Assembly (NCBI GenBank): GCA_902790215.1
Contig: CADAQX010000016.1
Location: 1 to 64,000, forward strand
Origin: an uncultured Bacteroidota bacterium
Lineage (GTDB): Bacteria; Bacteroidota; Bacteroidia; Bacteroidales; P3
DNA: 64,000 bases
Reading direction: 5' to 3'
Notes under the pieces: generated by a model
Told to the model about the DNA's origin: nothing
Databases searched by the model: none
What the model saw: only the letters and a program-made list of their open reading frames with translations
Translations under genes and position numbers: made by a program
Part shown: positions 52,767-63,077 of the stretch, in pieces
Layout: every line of letters begins with the position of its first letter
How positions within the stretch are numbered: position 1 is the stretch's first letter

Positions 52767-53543
52767 ATGATACTGCTCAAGACCAAAGAAGAAATAGAGC
52801 TGATACGTGACAGCGCCCGTCTCCTCGGCAAAACCCTTGCCGAGGTGGGTCGTCATATCCGTCCAGGAGTCACCACAGCGTTCCTTGACAGCATAGGGGA
52901 TCAGTTTATCCGCGACAACGGAGGTATCCCCCTCTGCAAGGGGTACGAAGGATTCCCGGCAGCTTTCTGTATATCGGTCAACGATGTGGTTGTCCACGGT
53001 ATACCTTCTGATGGCCTCTTCTTGAAAGAAGGCGACAATGTATCGTTAGATTGTGTAATCGAATTAAACGGTTATGTCGCCGATTCGGCGTACACTTTCA
53101 CCTGTGGTGAAGCCTCGCCAGAAATGAATCGGCTTCTCAAAGTGACTAAGGAGGCCTTATATATTGGACTTGACAAGTGTAAGGCAGGTAATCGAATCGG
53201 CGACATAGGCCATGCTGTTCAGCAACACTGTGAGAAAAACGGTTATTCCATTGTGAGGGAACTTTGTGGACATGGTGTGGGTTTCAAGATGCACGAAAGT
53301 CCCAATGTACCCAACTATGGTGTTCCGGGAACAGGGGCACTGCTCAAAGAGGGAATGGTCATTGCTGTCGAACCCATGGTATGCATGGGCTCGAAGAATG
53401 TTACCTTCTCGAAAGAAGATGGATGGACATGCCGCACCAGAGACCGTAAACCGGCTGCGCATTTTGAGCACACGGTTGCAATCGGCGCCAATGGCCCAGA
53501 CATCCTCACCACATTTGATTTCATTGAAAACAATAATATTTAA
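52767..53543 (+). CDS. map: Methionine aminopeptidase, type I
   Basis: 258 aa. Removes the initiator Met from new proteins. Metal ligands of the pita-bread fold are visible: Asp in LDCVIELNG and in ADSAYTF, His in GHGVGFKMHE, Glu in AVEPM and in HFEHTVAI. It starts 18 bp behind secY, the classical spc-operon position. Confidence 0.97.
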   Translation: MILLKTKEEIELIRDSARLLGKTLAEVGRHIRPGVTTAFLDSIGDQFIRDNGGIPLCKGYEGFPAAFCISVNDVVVHGIPSDGLFLKEGDNVSLDCVIELNGYVADSAYTFTCGEASPEMNRLLKVTKEALYIGLDKCKAGNRIGDIGHAVQQHCEKNGYSIVRELCGHGVGFKMHESPNVPNYGVPGTGALLKEGMVIAVEPMVCMGSKNVTFSKEDGWTCRTRDRKPAAHFEHTVAIGANGPDILTTFDFIENNNI

Positions 53544-53559
53544 GAACTAATAGAAAGAT

Positions 53560-53778
53560 ATGGCAAAACAATCATCCATACAATTGGACGGAACTGTTAC
53601 AGAATCGCTGGGTAATGCTATGTTTCGTGTTGAATTAGAGAATGGGCATCAAATCATTGCCCACATCTCCGGTAAAATGCGTATGCACTACATCAAGATT
53701 CTCCCCGGTGACAAGGTATCCATCGAAATGTCCCCTTATGATCTTACGAAAGGCCGTATCACATATCGTCACAAATAG
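53560..53778 (+). CDS. infA: Translation initiation factor IF-1
   Basis: 72 aa, full length ([39 protein letters not shown]), an OB fold occupying the A site. Starts 16 bp after map. Confidence 0.98.
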   Translation: MAKQSSIQLDGTVTESLGNAMFRVELENGHQIIAHISGKMRMHYIKILPGDKVSIEMSPYDLTKGRITYRHK

Positions 53779-53829
53779 TGTTGTGGTCATTGAAAATTGA
53801 ATAGAATTAATCGATTAATATAATAAAAA

Positions 53830-53946
53830 ATGAAAGTAAGAGTTTCTGTAAAGAAAAGATCCCCCGAGTGCAAGGTTGTTCGCCGTCATGGGGTTGTCTA
53901 TGTAATCAACAAGAAGAATCCAAAGTTCAAGCAAAGACAAGGATGA
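53830..53946 (+). CDS. rpmJ: 50S ribosomal protein L36
   Basis: 38 aa, [19 protein letters not shown] and on to NPKFKQRQG. Of the usual Cys3-His zinc site only one Cys is left (Ser11, Asn and Phe replace the others), so it is the zinc-free form usual in Bacteroidota. Found between infA and rpsM by reading the sequence directly. Confidence 0.95.
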   Translation: MKVRVSVKKRSPECKVVRRHGVVYVINKKNPKFKQRQG

Positions 53947-53976
53947 TTAACTAACAAAAAAGAATAAAAAGAATTT

Positions 53977-54354
53977 ATGGCAAGAATTGCAGGTATTGAC
54001 TTACCCAAAAACAAAAGAGGAGTTATAGGTCTCACCTATATCTACGGCATTGGAAGAAGCCTCGCATCAGAAATCCTGGCTAAGGCTGGTATTGATGAGA
54101 ACAAGAAGGTGCAGGACTGGACCGATGATGAACAGAATACCTTGCGTACCATCATCAATGATGAGTATAAGGTCGAAGGTGCACTCCGTTCCGAAGTCCA
54201 GATGAACATTAAACGACTGATGGATATCGGTTGCTATCGTGGTATCCGCCACCGTTTGGGCCTTCCGCTGCGTGGTCAGAGCACCAAAAACAACGCCCGT
54301 ACTCGTAAGGGTAAGAAGAAAACAATCGCTAACAAGAAAAAAGCTACCAAGTAA
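53977..54354 (+). CDS. rpsM: 30S ribosomal protein S13
   Basis: 125 aa, full length ([40 protein letters not shown]), with a basic tail that reaches the P-site tRNA. It normally contacts S19, which is shortened in this genome. Confidence 0.98.
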   Translation: MARIAGIDLPKNKRGVIGLTYIYGIGRSLASEILAKAGIDENKKVQDWTDDEQNTLRTIINDEYKVEGALRSEVQMNIKRLMDIGCYRGIRHRLGLPLRGQSTKNNARTRKGKKKTIANKKKATK

Positions 54355-54438
54355 ATAAGTGTAGCAGCCAACCGTGGACTATATGTGAATTTGGAGCGGC
54401 TGGTAAACAAATGTAGAATCAAGCACAAATAAAAAATT

Positions 54439-54828
54439 ATGGCAAAAACTTCTAAACCGACCAAAAAAAGAGTCGTAAAAGTTGAACCTCTTGGAAGAGC
54501 ATGCATCTTTGCTTCTTTCAACAACGTAATTATTTCGTTGACAAATAATGCCGGTCAAGTGATTTCTTGGTCGTCTGCTGGAAAAATGGGCTTCCGCGGA
54601 TCGAAGAAAAACACTCCGTATGCCGCTCAGATGGCTGCGGAAGATTGCGGTAAAGTTGCTTATGATTTGGGCCTAAGAAAAGTTAAAGTCTTTGTTAAAG
54701 GACCTGGTTCTGGACGTGAATCTGCAATCCGCGCAATTAACGGCTGTGGCATTGAGGTGACAGAAATCGTAGATGTTACACCTCTGCCCCACAATGGCTG
54801 CCGTCCTCCCAAGCGCCGTCGTGTCTAA
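54439..54828 (+). CDS. rpsK: 30S ribosomal protein S11
   Basis: 129 aa, full length ([36 protein letters not shown]). Confidence 0.98.
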   Translation: MAKTSKPTKKRVVKVEPLGRACIFASFNNVIISLTNNAGQVISWSSAGKMGFRGSKKNTPYAAQMAAEDCGKVAYDLGLRKVKVFVKGPGSGRESAIRAINGCGIEVTEIVDVTPLPHNGCRPPKRRRV

Positions 54829-54858
54829 TTATTAACTTTTAAAAATCAGAAAAATACA

Positions 54859-55464
54859 ATGGCAAGATATACAGGTCCTAAAACCAAAATTGCAAGAAAG
54901 TTCCACGAACCGATATTCGGTCCTGACAAGAACTATGAAAAGAAACCCTATGCTCCCGGTATGCACGGTCAGAACAGACGCCGTGGCAAGATTTCGGAGT
55001 ATGGTGTCCAGCTTCAAGAGAAGCAGAAAGCAAAATACACCTATGGTATTTTAGAGCGCCAGTTCCGCAAACTCTATGCCGAGGCATCCCGTCGTGGTGG
55101 TGTTACTGGTGAAGAACTCATGAAACTCATTGAGGCACGTCTTGACAACGTCGTCTATAGGCTCGGTATCGCCTGCAGCCGTGCCCAGGCCCGTCAGCTT
55201 GTGTCCCACCGCCATATTGCTGTCAACGGCAATGTTGTCAACATCCCCTCCTACGAACTGAAAGTGGGTGATGTCATCTCCGTCCGCGAGCGCTCCAAAT
55301 CCCTTGAGATAATCACCGATAACCTCTCCTCCCGTGCCAACAACTATGCTTGGCTTGAGTGGGATGGTTCTAGCCTTTCCGGCAAGTTTCTCAACTATCC
55401 TGAGCGTTCCGATATTCCCGAGAATATCAACGAACAGCTTATTGTCGAACTCTACTCCAAGTAG
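54859..55464 (+). CDS. rpsD: 30S ribosomal protein S4
   Basis: 201 aa, full length. S4 RNA-binding domain [20 protein letters not shown] with [19 protein letters not shown]. In other bacteria S4 represses the alpha operon by binding its mRNA. Confidence 0.98.
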   Translation: MARYTGPKTKIARKFHEPIFGPDKNYEKKPYAPGMHGQNRRRGKISEYGVQLQEKQKAKYTYGILERQFRKLYAEASRRGGVTGEELMKLIEARLDNVVYRLGIACSRAQARQLVSHRHIAVNGNVVNIPSYELKVGDVISVRERSKSLEIITDNLSSRANNYAWLEWDGSSLSGKFLNYPERSDIPENINEQLIVELYSK

Positions 55465-55559
55465 TAGCCTGTTCGCTGCCCAATACTTGATGCTGGTCAT
55501 CCGCACCAGTATCCAAGGGTCGGGGTTATTGAATTCATTTAATAAGAAAGCAATCAAAA

Positions 55560-56552
55560 ATGGCAATTTTATCTTTCCAGAAACCCGACACGGTGGTAAT
55601 GCTTGAGGCCGACGATTTCCGTGGAGTATTTGAATTCCGTCCACTGGAACCTGGCTACGGTATCACTATCGGTAATGCGCTGCGTCGTGTGTTGCTCTCC
55701 TCTCTCGAAGGCTTTGCAATCACCTCTGTTCGCATTGACGGTGTCGAGCATGAATTTTCCTCGCTTCCCGGTGTCGTCGAGGACATGACCGATATCATTC
55801 TCAAGTTGAAACAAATCCGTTTCCGCCGCCAAATTGAAGAGTTCGAAACTGAAAAGGTCGCATTCAGTGTGGTTGGCCAGTCCGTCTTCAAGGCTGGTGA
55901 CCTCAACAACTACCTCAATGGTTTCCAGGTTTTAAACCCTGAACTTGAAATCTGTCACATGGAAACCACCACCGAACTCAAGATTGAACTTACCATTGAG
56001 AAAGGTCGTGGATATGTTCCGGCAGACGAAAACAAGAAACCGGGTGATCCCATAGGTGTCATTGCTGTTGACTCAATTCATACTCCTATCAAAAACGTCA
56101 AGTACGAAGTCAGTGACTATCGTGTCGAGCAACGTACGGACTATGAAAAACTCACCTTTGACATTCAAACCGACGGTTCCATCCATCCGAAAGAGGCTTT
56201 GAAAGAAGCTGCCACTATCCTTATCCAGCACTTCATGCTTTTCAGCGATGAACGAATCACCCTCGAGGCCGAGCCGAAACCCGTCCAGGAGGAATTCGAC
56301 GAAAGTACCATCTATACCCGCCAGTTGCTCAAGACAAAGCTTGTCGATATGGATCTCTCCGTAAGAGCTCTCAACTGCCTCAAGGCAGCCGAGGTGGAAA
56401 CCCTGGGCGACTTGGTATCTTTCAACAAAGCTGACCTCTTGAAGTTCCGCAACTTTGGTAAGAAATCGCTCACCGAACTCGAGAATCTGGTAGCATCCAA
56501 GAACCTCGAATTCGGAATGAACATTAGTAAGTATAAATTAGATAAAGAATAA
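55560..56552 (+). CDS. rpoA: DNA-directed RNA polymerase alpha subunit
   Basis: 330 aa, full length. N-terminal dimerisation domain ([38 protein letters not shown]) and C-terminal DNA-binding domain ([36 protein letters not shown]). A 95-bp gap separates it from rpsD. Confidence 0.98.
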   Translation: MAILSFQKPDTVVMLEADDFRGVFEFRPLEPGYGITIGNALRRVLLSSLEGFAITSVRIDGVEHEFSSLPGVVEDMTDIILKLKQIRFRRQIEEFETEKVAFSVVGQSVFKAGDLNNYLNGFQVLNPELEICHMETTTELKIELTIEKGRGYVPADENKKPGDPIGVIAVDSIHTPIKNVKYEVSDYRVEQRTDYEKLTFDIQTDGSIHPKEALKEAATILIQHFMLFSDERITLEAEPKPVQEEFDESTIYTRQLLKTKLVDMDLSVRALNCLKAAEVETLGDLVSFNKADLLKFRNFGKKSLTELENLVASKNLEFGMNISKYKLDKE

Positions 56553-56558
56553 TAAGAA

Positions 56559-57062
56559 ATGAGACACGGTTGTAAAGTAAATCATCTGTCAAGAACCCAC
56601 GCACATCGCGTTGCTATGCTCTCCAACATGGCCACCTCTCTTATCCTCAATAAGAGAATCGAGACTACGTTGGCCAAAGCCAAAGCACTCAGAGTATATG
56701 TCGAGCCCATCATCAATCGCTCGAAAGAAGACACCACCAACAACCGCCGTGTTGTCTTCAGTTACCTTCACAGCAAAGAGGCTGTTAACGAGCTCTTCCG
56801 CGAAATCTCGCAGAAAGTCGCTAACCGTCCCGGTGGCTACACCCGCATCCTGAAGACCGGCATCCGTCACGGTGACAATTCTGCAATGGCCATCATCGAA
56901 CTCGTTGACTACAACGAGAACATGTTGAAACCTCTCACCGAGAAAAAAGCCAAGGCCACTCGCCGTAGCCGCGCCAAGAAGGCTGAATCCGTTGAGACTC
57001 CCGCCACCGAGGCTCCTGCCGTGGAGACACCCGTCGCCGAGGAAGCTCCCAAGGCTGAGTAG
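56559..57062 (+). CDS. rplQ: 50S ribosomal protein L17 with Ala/Pro/Glu-rich tail
   Basis: 167 aa. The core ([39 protein letters not shown]) is about 120 residues; the remaining tail is low-complexity ([19 protein letters not shown]), as in several Bacteroidales. It closes the ribosomal cluster. Confidence 0.97.
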   Translation: MRHGCKVNHLSRTHAHRVAMLSNMATSLILNKRIETTLAKAKALRVYVEPIINRSKEDTTNNRRVVFSYLHSKEAVNELFREISQKVANRPGGYTRILKTGIRHGDNSAMAIIELVDYNENMLKPLTEKKAKATRRSRAKKAESVETPATEAPAVETPVAEEAPKAE

Positions 57063-57070
57063 TCCTGTAA

Positions 57071-58483
<1,413 letters not shown>

Positions 58484-58504
58484 GAACAACAGCGACTCAG
58501 GTCA

Positions 58505-58542
58505 AATACCCTGCATGGAATACACATGCAGGGTATTTTTTT
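58505..58542 (+). terminator. Terminator after eno
   Basis: AATACCCTGCATG (58505-58517) pairs perfectly with CATGCAGGGTATT (58525-58537), followed by a T run. Confidence 0.92.
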
Positions 58543-58569
58543 GTGATTCTATTTTAACCCAAAATCTGT

Positions 58570-58622
58570 CATAAACAGACCTAAAAGCGAGAAAGGATAT
58601 AAATGTCGGTTGAATAACCGAT
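58570..58622 (+). repeat. ~54-bp repeat, copy R1
   Basis: Starts CATAAACAGACCTAAAA and ends GTCGGTTGAATAACCGAT. Matches 62977-63030 across its length. The end folds as TCGGTT-GAAT-AACCGA, while the other copy keeps only TCGG/CCGA. Lies behind eno and behind the minus-strand T9SS gene. Confidence 0.65.
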
Positions 58623-58651
58623 TTAGGATTATATTATGCCGCTGGAAACAA

Positions 58652-60100
58652 TTACTCCACAACCAGCTTTTTCGACAGGATGCCCCGGGAAGTGTGAACC
58701 ACGACCAGATAAACGCCTTTAGACCAGTCCTGGACAGAGAACGACGCCGAGAGGCCTTCAGCATACAAGTCCAGGAGCTTTGCGCCGGCCGAGGAGTACA
58801 CCTCAATCCCGTACAACGGGAATTCCGAGGATACAGACACCATGTCGGTGGCGGGGTTGGGCATAACTGTGATATATTCGGCAAGGGGATTTGCGGGGTC
58901 GATGCCATTTCCCTGGACCAGCCATTCCACGGGTTCGCACCAGTCGCTGTAGCGGAGGGTGTCCAGTTCGCGACAGACGGTGCGGACGTATGCCACCATG
59001 GGGACGTTGAGGGTGTCCTTGAATCTCCAACGGTTGTTGTGGCAAGTGACGAAGGTGCCATTGTCGGGGTGTGTTCCCTGTGGGCCGTAGGATAGCTGCC
59101 ACTCGTCGTGCGAGCCGTCGTGGCTCCAGCGCAGGGTAATGGTGTCGCCGAAGCGGCTCATGATGCCGAGGTCGTGTACCGGGGTGCAGGCGGGGGTGTC
59201 CACCGTCCAGATGGTGTCGAAAGTGCGGAGAATCGGAGCCACCCCGAAGAACTCGTGAGTGGGATAGTTTCCCCATTCCTCCATCCGAAGTCCGACCCTG
59301 CTGCCCGCGATGGAGTCGTATGTATCTCCGTAGGGGCAGTGTCTTAAACGAATCTTGCAGTTCCGGGTCGGCATATAGCATGTGGAGTCATACATATAGT
59401 ATTGACGGCTCTCACCGTCAGTGGAATATATAAACCAATACATATAGCAGTAGAGAGGAGGGGGTTCATCCAAAACAACTGGAACGGCATGCCAACCGTA
59501 GCAGGAGTGACCCACATAGAATGAATCCACCACATGGATTGGTTTATCAAACATAACATCCCATCGGTAAAAGTGCTCGCCTCTGCGGTAATGATGGTCA
59601 TTGCAATACAAAGATGGATTGGCCCATTGACCGGGGAACCATTCTTTGCCCTTGATGGAGGCTGAGTCCTGAATGTCAAGGCGTACTTTGGCTAATTCGA
59701 TCAGGGTGTCCAATTCAGCTTCGTAGAGATACAGGTACTCGTCAGGGATGAGTGGGGCAAAACGGGTGGTATCCCAATCCACACCAACAATTGGATCATA
59801 TGCAGGACCCAGGGGATAAGGAATCGCCCATACAGCAATACCGTAGACGTCGGCACCGTCTTCAATGTAGTTGTACTCCATCCTGTCGCCATAAACAGCC
59901 AGAGGGGTGGTGTGTCCTAGAAGGGGGGGGAGGACTAGGCTTCCCTGCACGGTAAGAAGCGGGTGGGTGGAATCGGCCAGCCAGCTTTCGTAGTCGAAAT
60001 CGAAGTAAGGGGTATACACGGTGTCGATGCGCACAAAGCCCTGGGCTGTCCCCGTCCATGTCAGCCAGGCCAATATCAAGGTCAGGACAATCTTTCTCAT
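58652..60100 (-). CDS. Secreted protein with T9SS C-terminal sorting domain
   Basis: 482 aa from MRKIVLTLILAWLTWTGTAQG (signal peptide). The middle is rich in W, Y and D with DTVYTPYFDFDYESW and a FN3-like segment at about 330-420 (ITLRWSHDGSHDEWQLSYGP, VAYVRTVCRELDTLRYSDW). It ends in a type A sorting domain (VMPNPATDMVSV; GVYLVVVHTSRGILSKKLVV). The frame extends 40 codons further upstream, but without a signal. It is 29 bp behind the gene at 60130-61506, forming an operon. Substrate unknown; probably surface or secreted. Confidence 0.9.
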   Translation of the reverse strand: MRKIVLTLILAWLTWTGTAQGFVRIDTVYTPYFDFDYESWLADSTHPLLTVQGSLVLPPLLGHTTPLAVYGDRMEYNYIEDGADVYGIAVWAIPYPLGPAYDPIVGVDWDTTRFAPLIPDEYLYLYEAELDTLIELAKVRLDIQDSASIKGKEWFPGQWANPSLYCNDHHYRRGEHFYRWDVMFDKPIHVVDSFYVGHSCYGWHAVPVVLDEPPPLYCYMYWFIYSTDGESRQYYMYDSTCYMPTRNCKIRLRHCPYGDTYDSIAGSRVGLRMEEWGNYPTHEFFGVAPILRTFDTIWTVDTPACTPVHDLGIMSRFGDTITLRWSHDGSHDEWQLSYGPQGTHPDNGTFVTCHNNRWRFKDTLNVPMVAYVRTVCRELDTLRYSDWCEPVEWLVQGNGIDPANPLAEYITVMPNPATDMVSVSSEFPLYGIEVYSSAGAKLLDLYAEGLSASFSVQDWSKGVYLVVVHTSRGILSKKLVVE

Positions 60101-60129
60101 GGCGTTTTTTGTATTTATTTCGATGTCGG

Positions 60130-61506
60130 TTATTCTTCTGTTGTACACTGCAGTACAGCCTCTTCCTCTATGGTGGTAAACGACAAGGATCCGCTGACGC
60201 TGAGGGGCTTTGTGGGGCAATGGTGCCGGGAGTGGATTTTAATGCCTGGGGAAGAGGAAAAGCCGGGAATCAATTCCATGTTATCGCAATGGGTTTCTGT
60301 GCCGAATATGTATTCATTGAACACAGACAGGCCTAAATTGTCCAGGCCGCTTGTGACGAAGCCGTCGTAGTTGTAGTGGTCCAGAGAGAGGAACTTTTCA
60401 TCAGTGATGAACCGGGACTCGTATAACCCGGCGTATATATTGCTCAAATCCACTTTATGAATATAGTGATTGTATAATCCGCTCAGAGGGCTTTCCATGT
60501 CAGTCAGGTACCAAAGGAATGAACCCGAATGGCTGTATCGGATGTCCTTTACGGGTTCGGCAAAGGCGTTTGCCGCGAGAGGGATATCGATGCTGTGGGA
60601 GAGGATGGGGACGCCGGAACTCGCATCCAGAATCTTGACCGCCAGGCCGGGGTTTGCCCCGTCACGGTAGCTGTAGGCCACGGCGAACCGGTCATTGCCG
60701 CACTCTGTCACCATCACCTGTCCAATCACTGCGTGGTCGGTGAAATAGTATATGTCGGGAGCGTCAGGGTGGCAATAGTTGGCGTAGTTTGGCATGCGGT
60801 TCAGCACCACAAAGTGGAACAGGTTGTCCCCTGTGTCTTTTGCCGTAACCACGATGTGTTTGTCCGTGCAGGCAATGTCGGTGTATCTCTCGTAGCCGTC
60901 CTTGTTATAGTGATAGGCATGGATATCCCAGAGTCCCCCCCAGAAAGCGACATCGCCATAGCCCACGCGTCTATAGATAACGCTGGTGCCACTACGTATA
61001 TCGTTGTCTGCTATGTAGGCTATGCATGTCCCGTTGCCGTCATTGAACGGGGCAATACGTTTCACCTCCGTGACCTGGTCGGTATAGTTCACATCGCAGC
61101 AGTCATTGCTCATAGTATTCTGGAAAAATGTCATCCAATGGAATGTGCCGGAGCTTCCCAGCATGTCGTTGATGTCGAAACAGGCTATCAGGCCGTACTT
61201 GGAAGAGGCATTCAGCATGTAACCTCCGGCAAAGACAGTGTCGCCCATAATGCGGAAATCATTGATATGGACATTGGAGGGGATTTGGATTGATATGGCC
61301 TTTGGGGAATAGTTGTCGTGTAGCGTAATCTTGTTGCTGGGGAGTTTTTTGGAATATACGAGGTACTTGCCCGCTTTCCATTCCCGGACAATCGACGTGT
61401 CGGCTGGGCTTTCAGGCAGATTCCATACAGAACTCTGTCCCATGGCGGAGGCAAAGCACGCCAGCAGAATGGAAACAGATATGAGTGATTTGGTTTTTAT
61501 AATCAT
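60130..61506 (-). CDS. Secreted hypothetical protein
   Basis: 458 aa from MIIKTKSLISVSILLACFAS, an export signal ending near AMGQ. The mature part is a beta-rich protein with many Tyr-Asp and Gly motifs (KAISIQIPSNVHINDFRIMG, DTVFAGGYMLNASSKYG), perhaps a propeller-like fold. It has no sorting domain at its end (VLQCTTEE), unlike its operon partner. The long upstream frame crosses the promoter at 61560-61567, so it is not used. Not recognised. Confidence 0.85.
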   Translation of the reverse strand: MIIKTKSLISVSILLACFASAMGQSSVWNLPESPADTSIVREWKAGKYLVYSKKLPSNKITLHDNYSPKAISIQIPSNVHINDFRIMGDTVFAGGYMLNASSKYGLIACFDINDMLGSSGTFHWMTFFQNTMSNDCCDVNYTDQVTEVKRIAPFNDGNGTCIAYIADNDIRSGTSVIYRRVGYGDVAFWGGLWDIHAYHYNKDGYERYTDIACTDKHIVVTAKDTGDNLFHFVVLNRMPNYANYCHPDAPDIYYFTDHAVIGQVMVTECGNDRFAVAYSYRDGANPGLAVKILDASSGVPILSHSIDIPLAANAFAEPVKDIRYSHSGSFLWYLTDMESPLSGLYNHYIHKVDLSNIYAGLYESRFITDEKFLSLDHYNYDGFVTSGLDNLGLSVFNEYIFGTETHCDNMELIPGFSSSPGIKIHSRHHCPTKPLSVSGSLSFTTIEEEAVLQCTTEE

Positions 61507-61559
61507 TATATTGCTGATATTTATATTTTTGTGTAAAAAAGAGTTGTTTTTTACGTGTA

Positions 61560-61567
61560 CAAATATA
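61560..61567 (-). promoter_or_regulatory. Promoter of the 61506-58652 operon
   Basis: Minus strand reads TATATTTG followed by TA; about 55 bp ahead of the start at 61506. Confidence 0.65.
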
Positions 61568-61609
61568 CAAAAAAAAAAACAAGTATGCATTTTTTTACTA
61601 AAAGATTGT

Positions 61610-61759
61610 GATAATGCTTGAATTAATGCCTGAATGCTTGAGCCGAAGGCCGCGAACACCGCTGAAATAAGTTAATAAAAGTGAGTCAATGTGTAAATGC
61701 TTGAGTGATAAAATACTCAAACAATCAAGCAATCAGACAATCAGGCAATCAATAAGTCG
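61610..61759. repeat. Degenerate 7-8-bp tandem repeats
   Basis: Runs of CAATCAAG, CAATCAG, ACAATCAG and GCAATCAA (about 61720-61752), with the complementary GCTTGA and TGCTTGA motifs at 61614-61642 and 61695. The strands could pair. No gene. Confidence 0.5.
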
Positions 61760-62004
61760 TTTCGCGCGGAAGTTACTTTTTTTTCTGTGAAGAATTACGC
61801 CAACTTTCGCCAACTTACTCCACCGTTCCGATAGTGTCGCATATTTGTCCCCAACGTTCCTCTGTGCGCCTTCATGGCTCGATGTTGCGTCGTTCTTTAT
61901 TATATCGTTTTTCGATATGTTTCCCTCATTTTTCCCTTTGTGAAACGGAAACAAAAGGGAAAACGATCGAATAACGAGCGAATAAATGACGACGCTTGAT
62001 GGTT
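61760..62004 (-). repeat. Dispersed ~245-bp repeat, copy 3 (reverse)
   Basis: Same orientation as copy 2: TTTCGCGCGGAAGTTACTTT at the left, TTTGTCCCCAACGTTCCTCT centrally, AATGACGACGCTTGATGGTT at the right. It closely matches copy 1 reversed. Confidence 0.82.
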
Positions 62005-62122
62005 ACATCAACGTCTGGTTATGCTTGCCAAACTTTAGGTAACCTCCATAATGATGCAATAAAACAATCCATTCTGCGTTATGTATGCAAAGAATGTTTC
62101 CGTCAAATAAAACCTGTAGAAA

Positions 62123-62842
62123 ATGAAAAAGCTGAATTCCCGATTTATGATTGCAGCGGCCTTTTGTGCCGTAATGATATCCGTGTCGTGTACAAAAGAA
62201 GACATAATCCCGGTGTCCACAAACATGTACAACAGACTGCTGCCTATATGGGAGCAGCGCGAATCGCCCCGCTGGCATAACACTGTGGAGAAATATGCGT
62301 CTCATTATGGTTACACCGTTATCAAAGACACTGTTCACGTCGGCAGCGGCAATAGAACGGTCACCTACCTGTGCCAGACCGACACACTCATATATCTGCT
62401 TGAAACCTGGGCTATAAACGACACCCTGTGGTCGCTGGATTGCTACCTGTTCGCTCCCACGGAGCGGTGGCTAAAAGACCAAATGGTGATTTTCGAGAAC
62501 GAGATGTACAACCGTCATCCCGAGGGCTATACCGGCGGCTCCTTTTATTGGTATACGTCTCCTGGAAACGTCGACGGCGGCGACGTGCGGTCGCACGATC
62601 TCTTTGTGCAGCGGGCCAAGGAGCACACCAACGACGTGTGGGAATGGGTCGAGGCACGCACCCGCTATGGTCTCCATCCGCCCTATCTGGGCGAAGACCA
62701 GCTCAAACTGGGCTCTGGCGGCACCCGATACACACTCGACCAGTTGGGCTTGGATGCGGAACACCAAATCCACCAAACCCTTCACATAGGGTTCCACACC
62801 TACGATACCACCGGCTGGAGCAATCCCTACTGGTTTGATTGA
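62123..62842 (+). CDS. Hypothetical lipoprotein
   Basis: 239 aa. Lipoprotein signal MKKLNSRFMIAAAFCAVMIS ending in lipobox SVSC. The mature protein is rich in Trp and Tyr (LWSLDCYLFAPTERWLKDQM, GGSFYWYTSPGNVDGGDV), with no recognised family. No clear promoter is seen; the ~245-bp repeat ends 119 bp upstream. A repeat-derived hairpin region follows. Confidence 0.83.
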   Translation: MKKLNSRFMIAAAFCAVMISVSCTKEDIIPVSTNMYNRLLPIWEQRESPRWHNTVEKYASHYGYTVIKDTVHVGSGNRTVTYLCQTDTLIYLLETWAINDTLWSLDCYLFAPTERWLKDQMVIFENEMYNRHPEGYTGGSFYWYTSPGNVDGGDVRSHDLFVQRAKEHTNDVWEWVEARTRYGLHPPYLGEDQLKLGSGGTRYTLDQLGLDAEHQIHQTLHIGFHTYDTTGWSNPYWFD

Positions 62843-62847
62843 ACCCA

Positions 62848-63031
62848 AATCGGTCGTTAGGGTTTATGCCAGATTAGTATTTGTTCCGAGCAGATTGGCC
62901 GCATCGCTGGCAAAGACGTAGCGGGCTACGGCGAGACAGGGATGTGGACAAGATGCCGGAAGAAATGCTGATATGGCATAAACAGACCTAAAAAAGTGAA
63001 ATGGATTGAAAAGTCGGCCTAATGACCGATT
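62848..63031. repeat. Copy R2 of the ~54-bp repeat with an inverted mate
   Basis: AATCGGTCGTTAGGGTTTATGCC at 62849-62871 is, in pieces, the reverse complement of GGCATAAAC (62975-62984) and of CCTAATGACCGATT (63018-63031). The right part (62977-63030) matches R1 at 58570-58622, and its last 21 bases match 15451-15471 reversed. Confidence 0.65.
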
Positions 63032-63077
63032 ATTGGTGGGTGAGGCAATAATTTGTGGAAATGAACGTTATGGGGGC

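Noticed and set aside
61700-61755. Short regularly spaced repeats resembling a CRISPR array
   Set aside because: The units are 7-8 bp with no spacers of constant length, and no cas genes are present.
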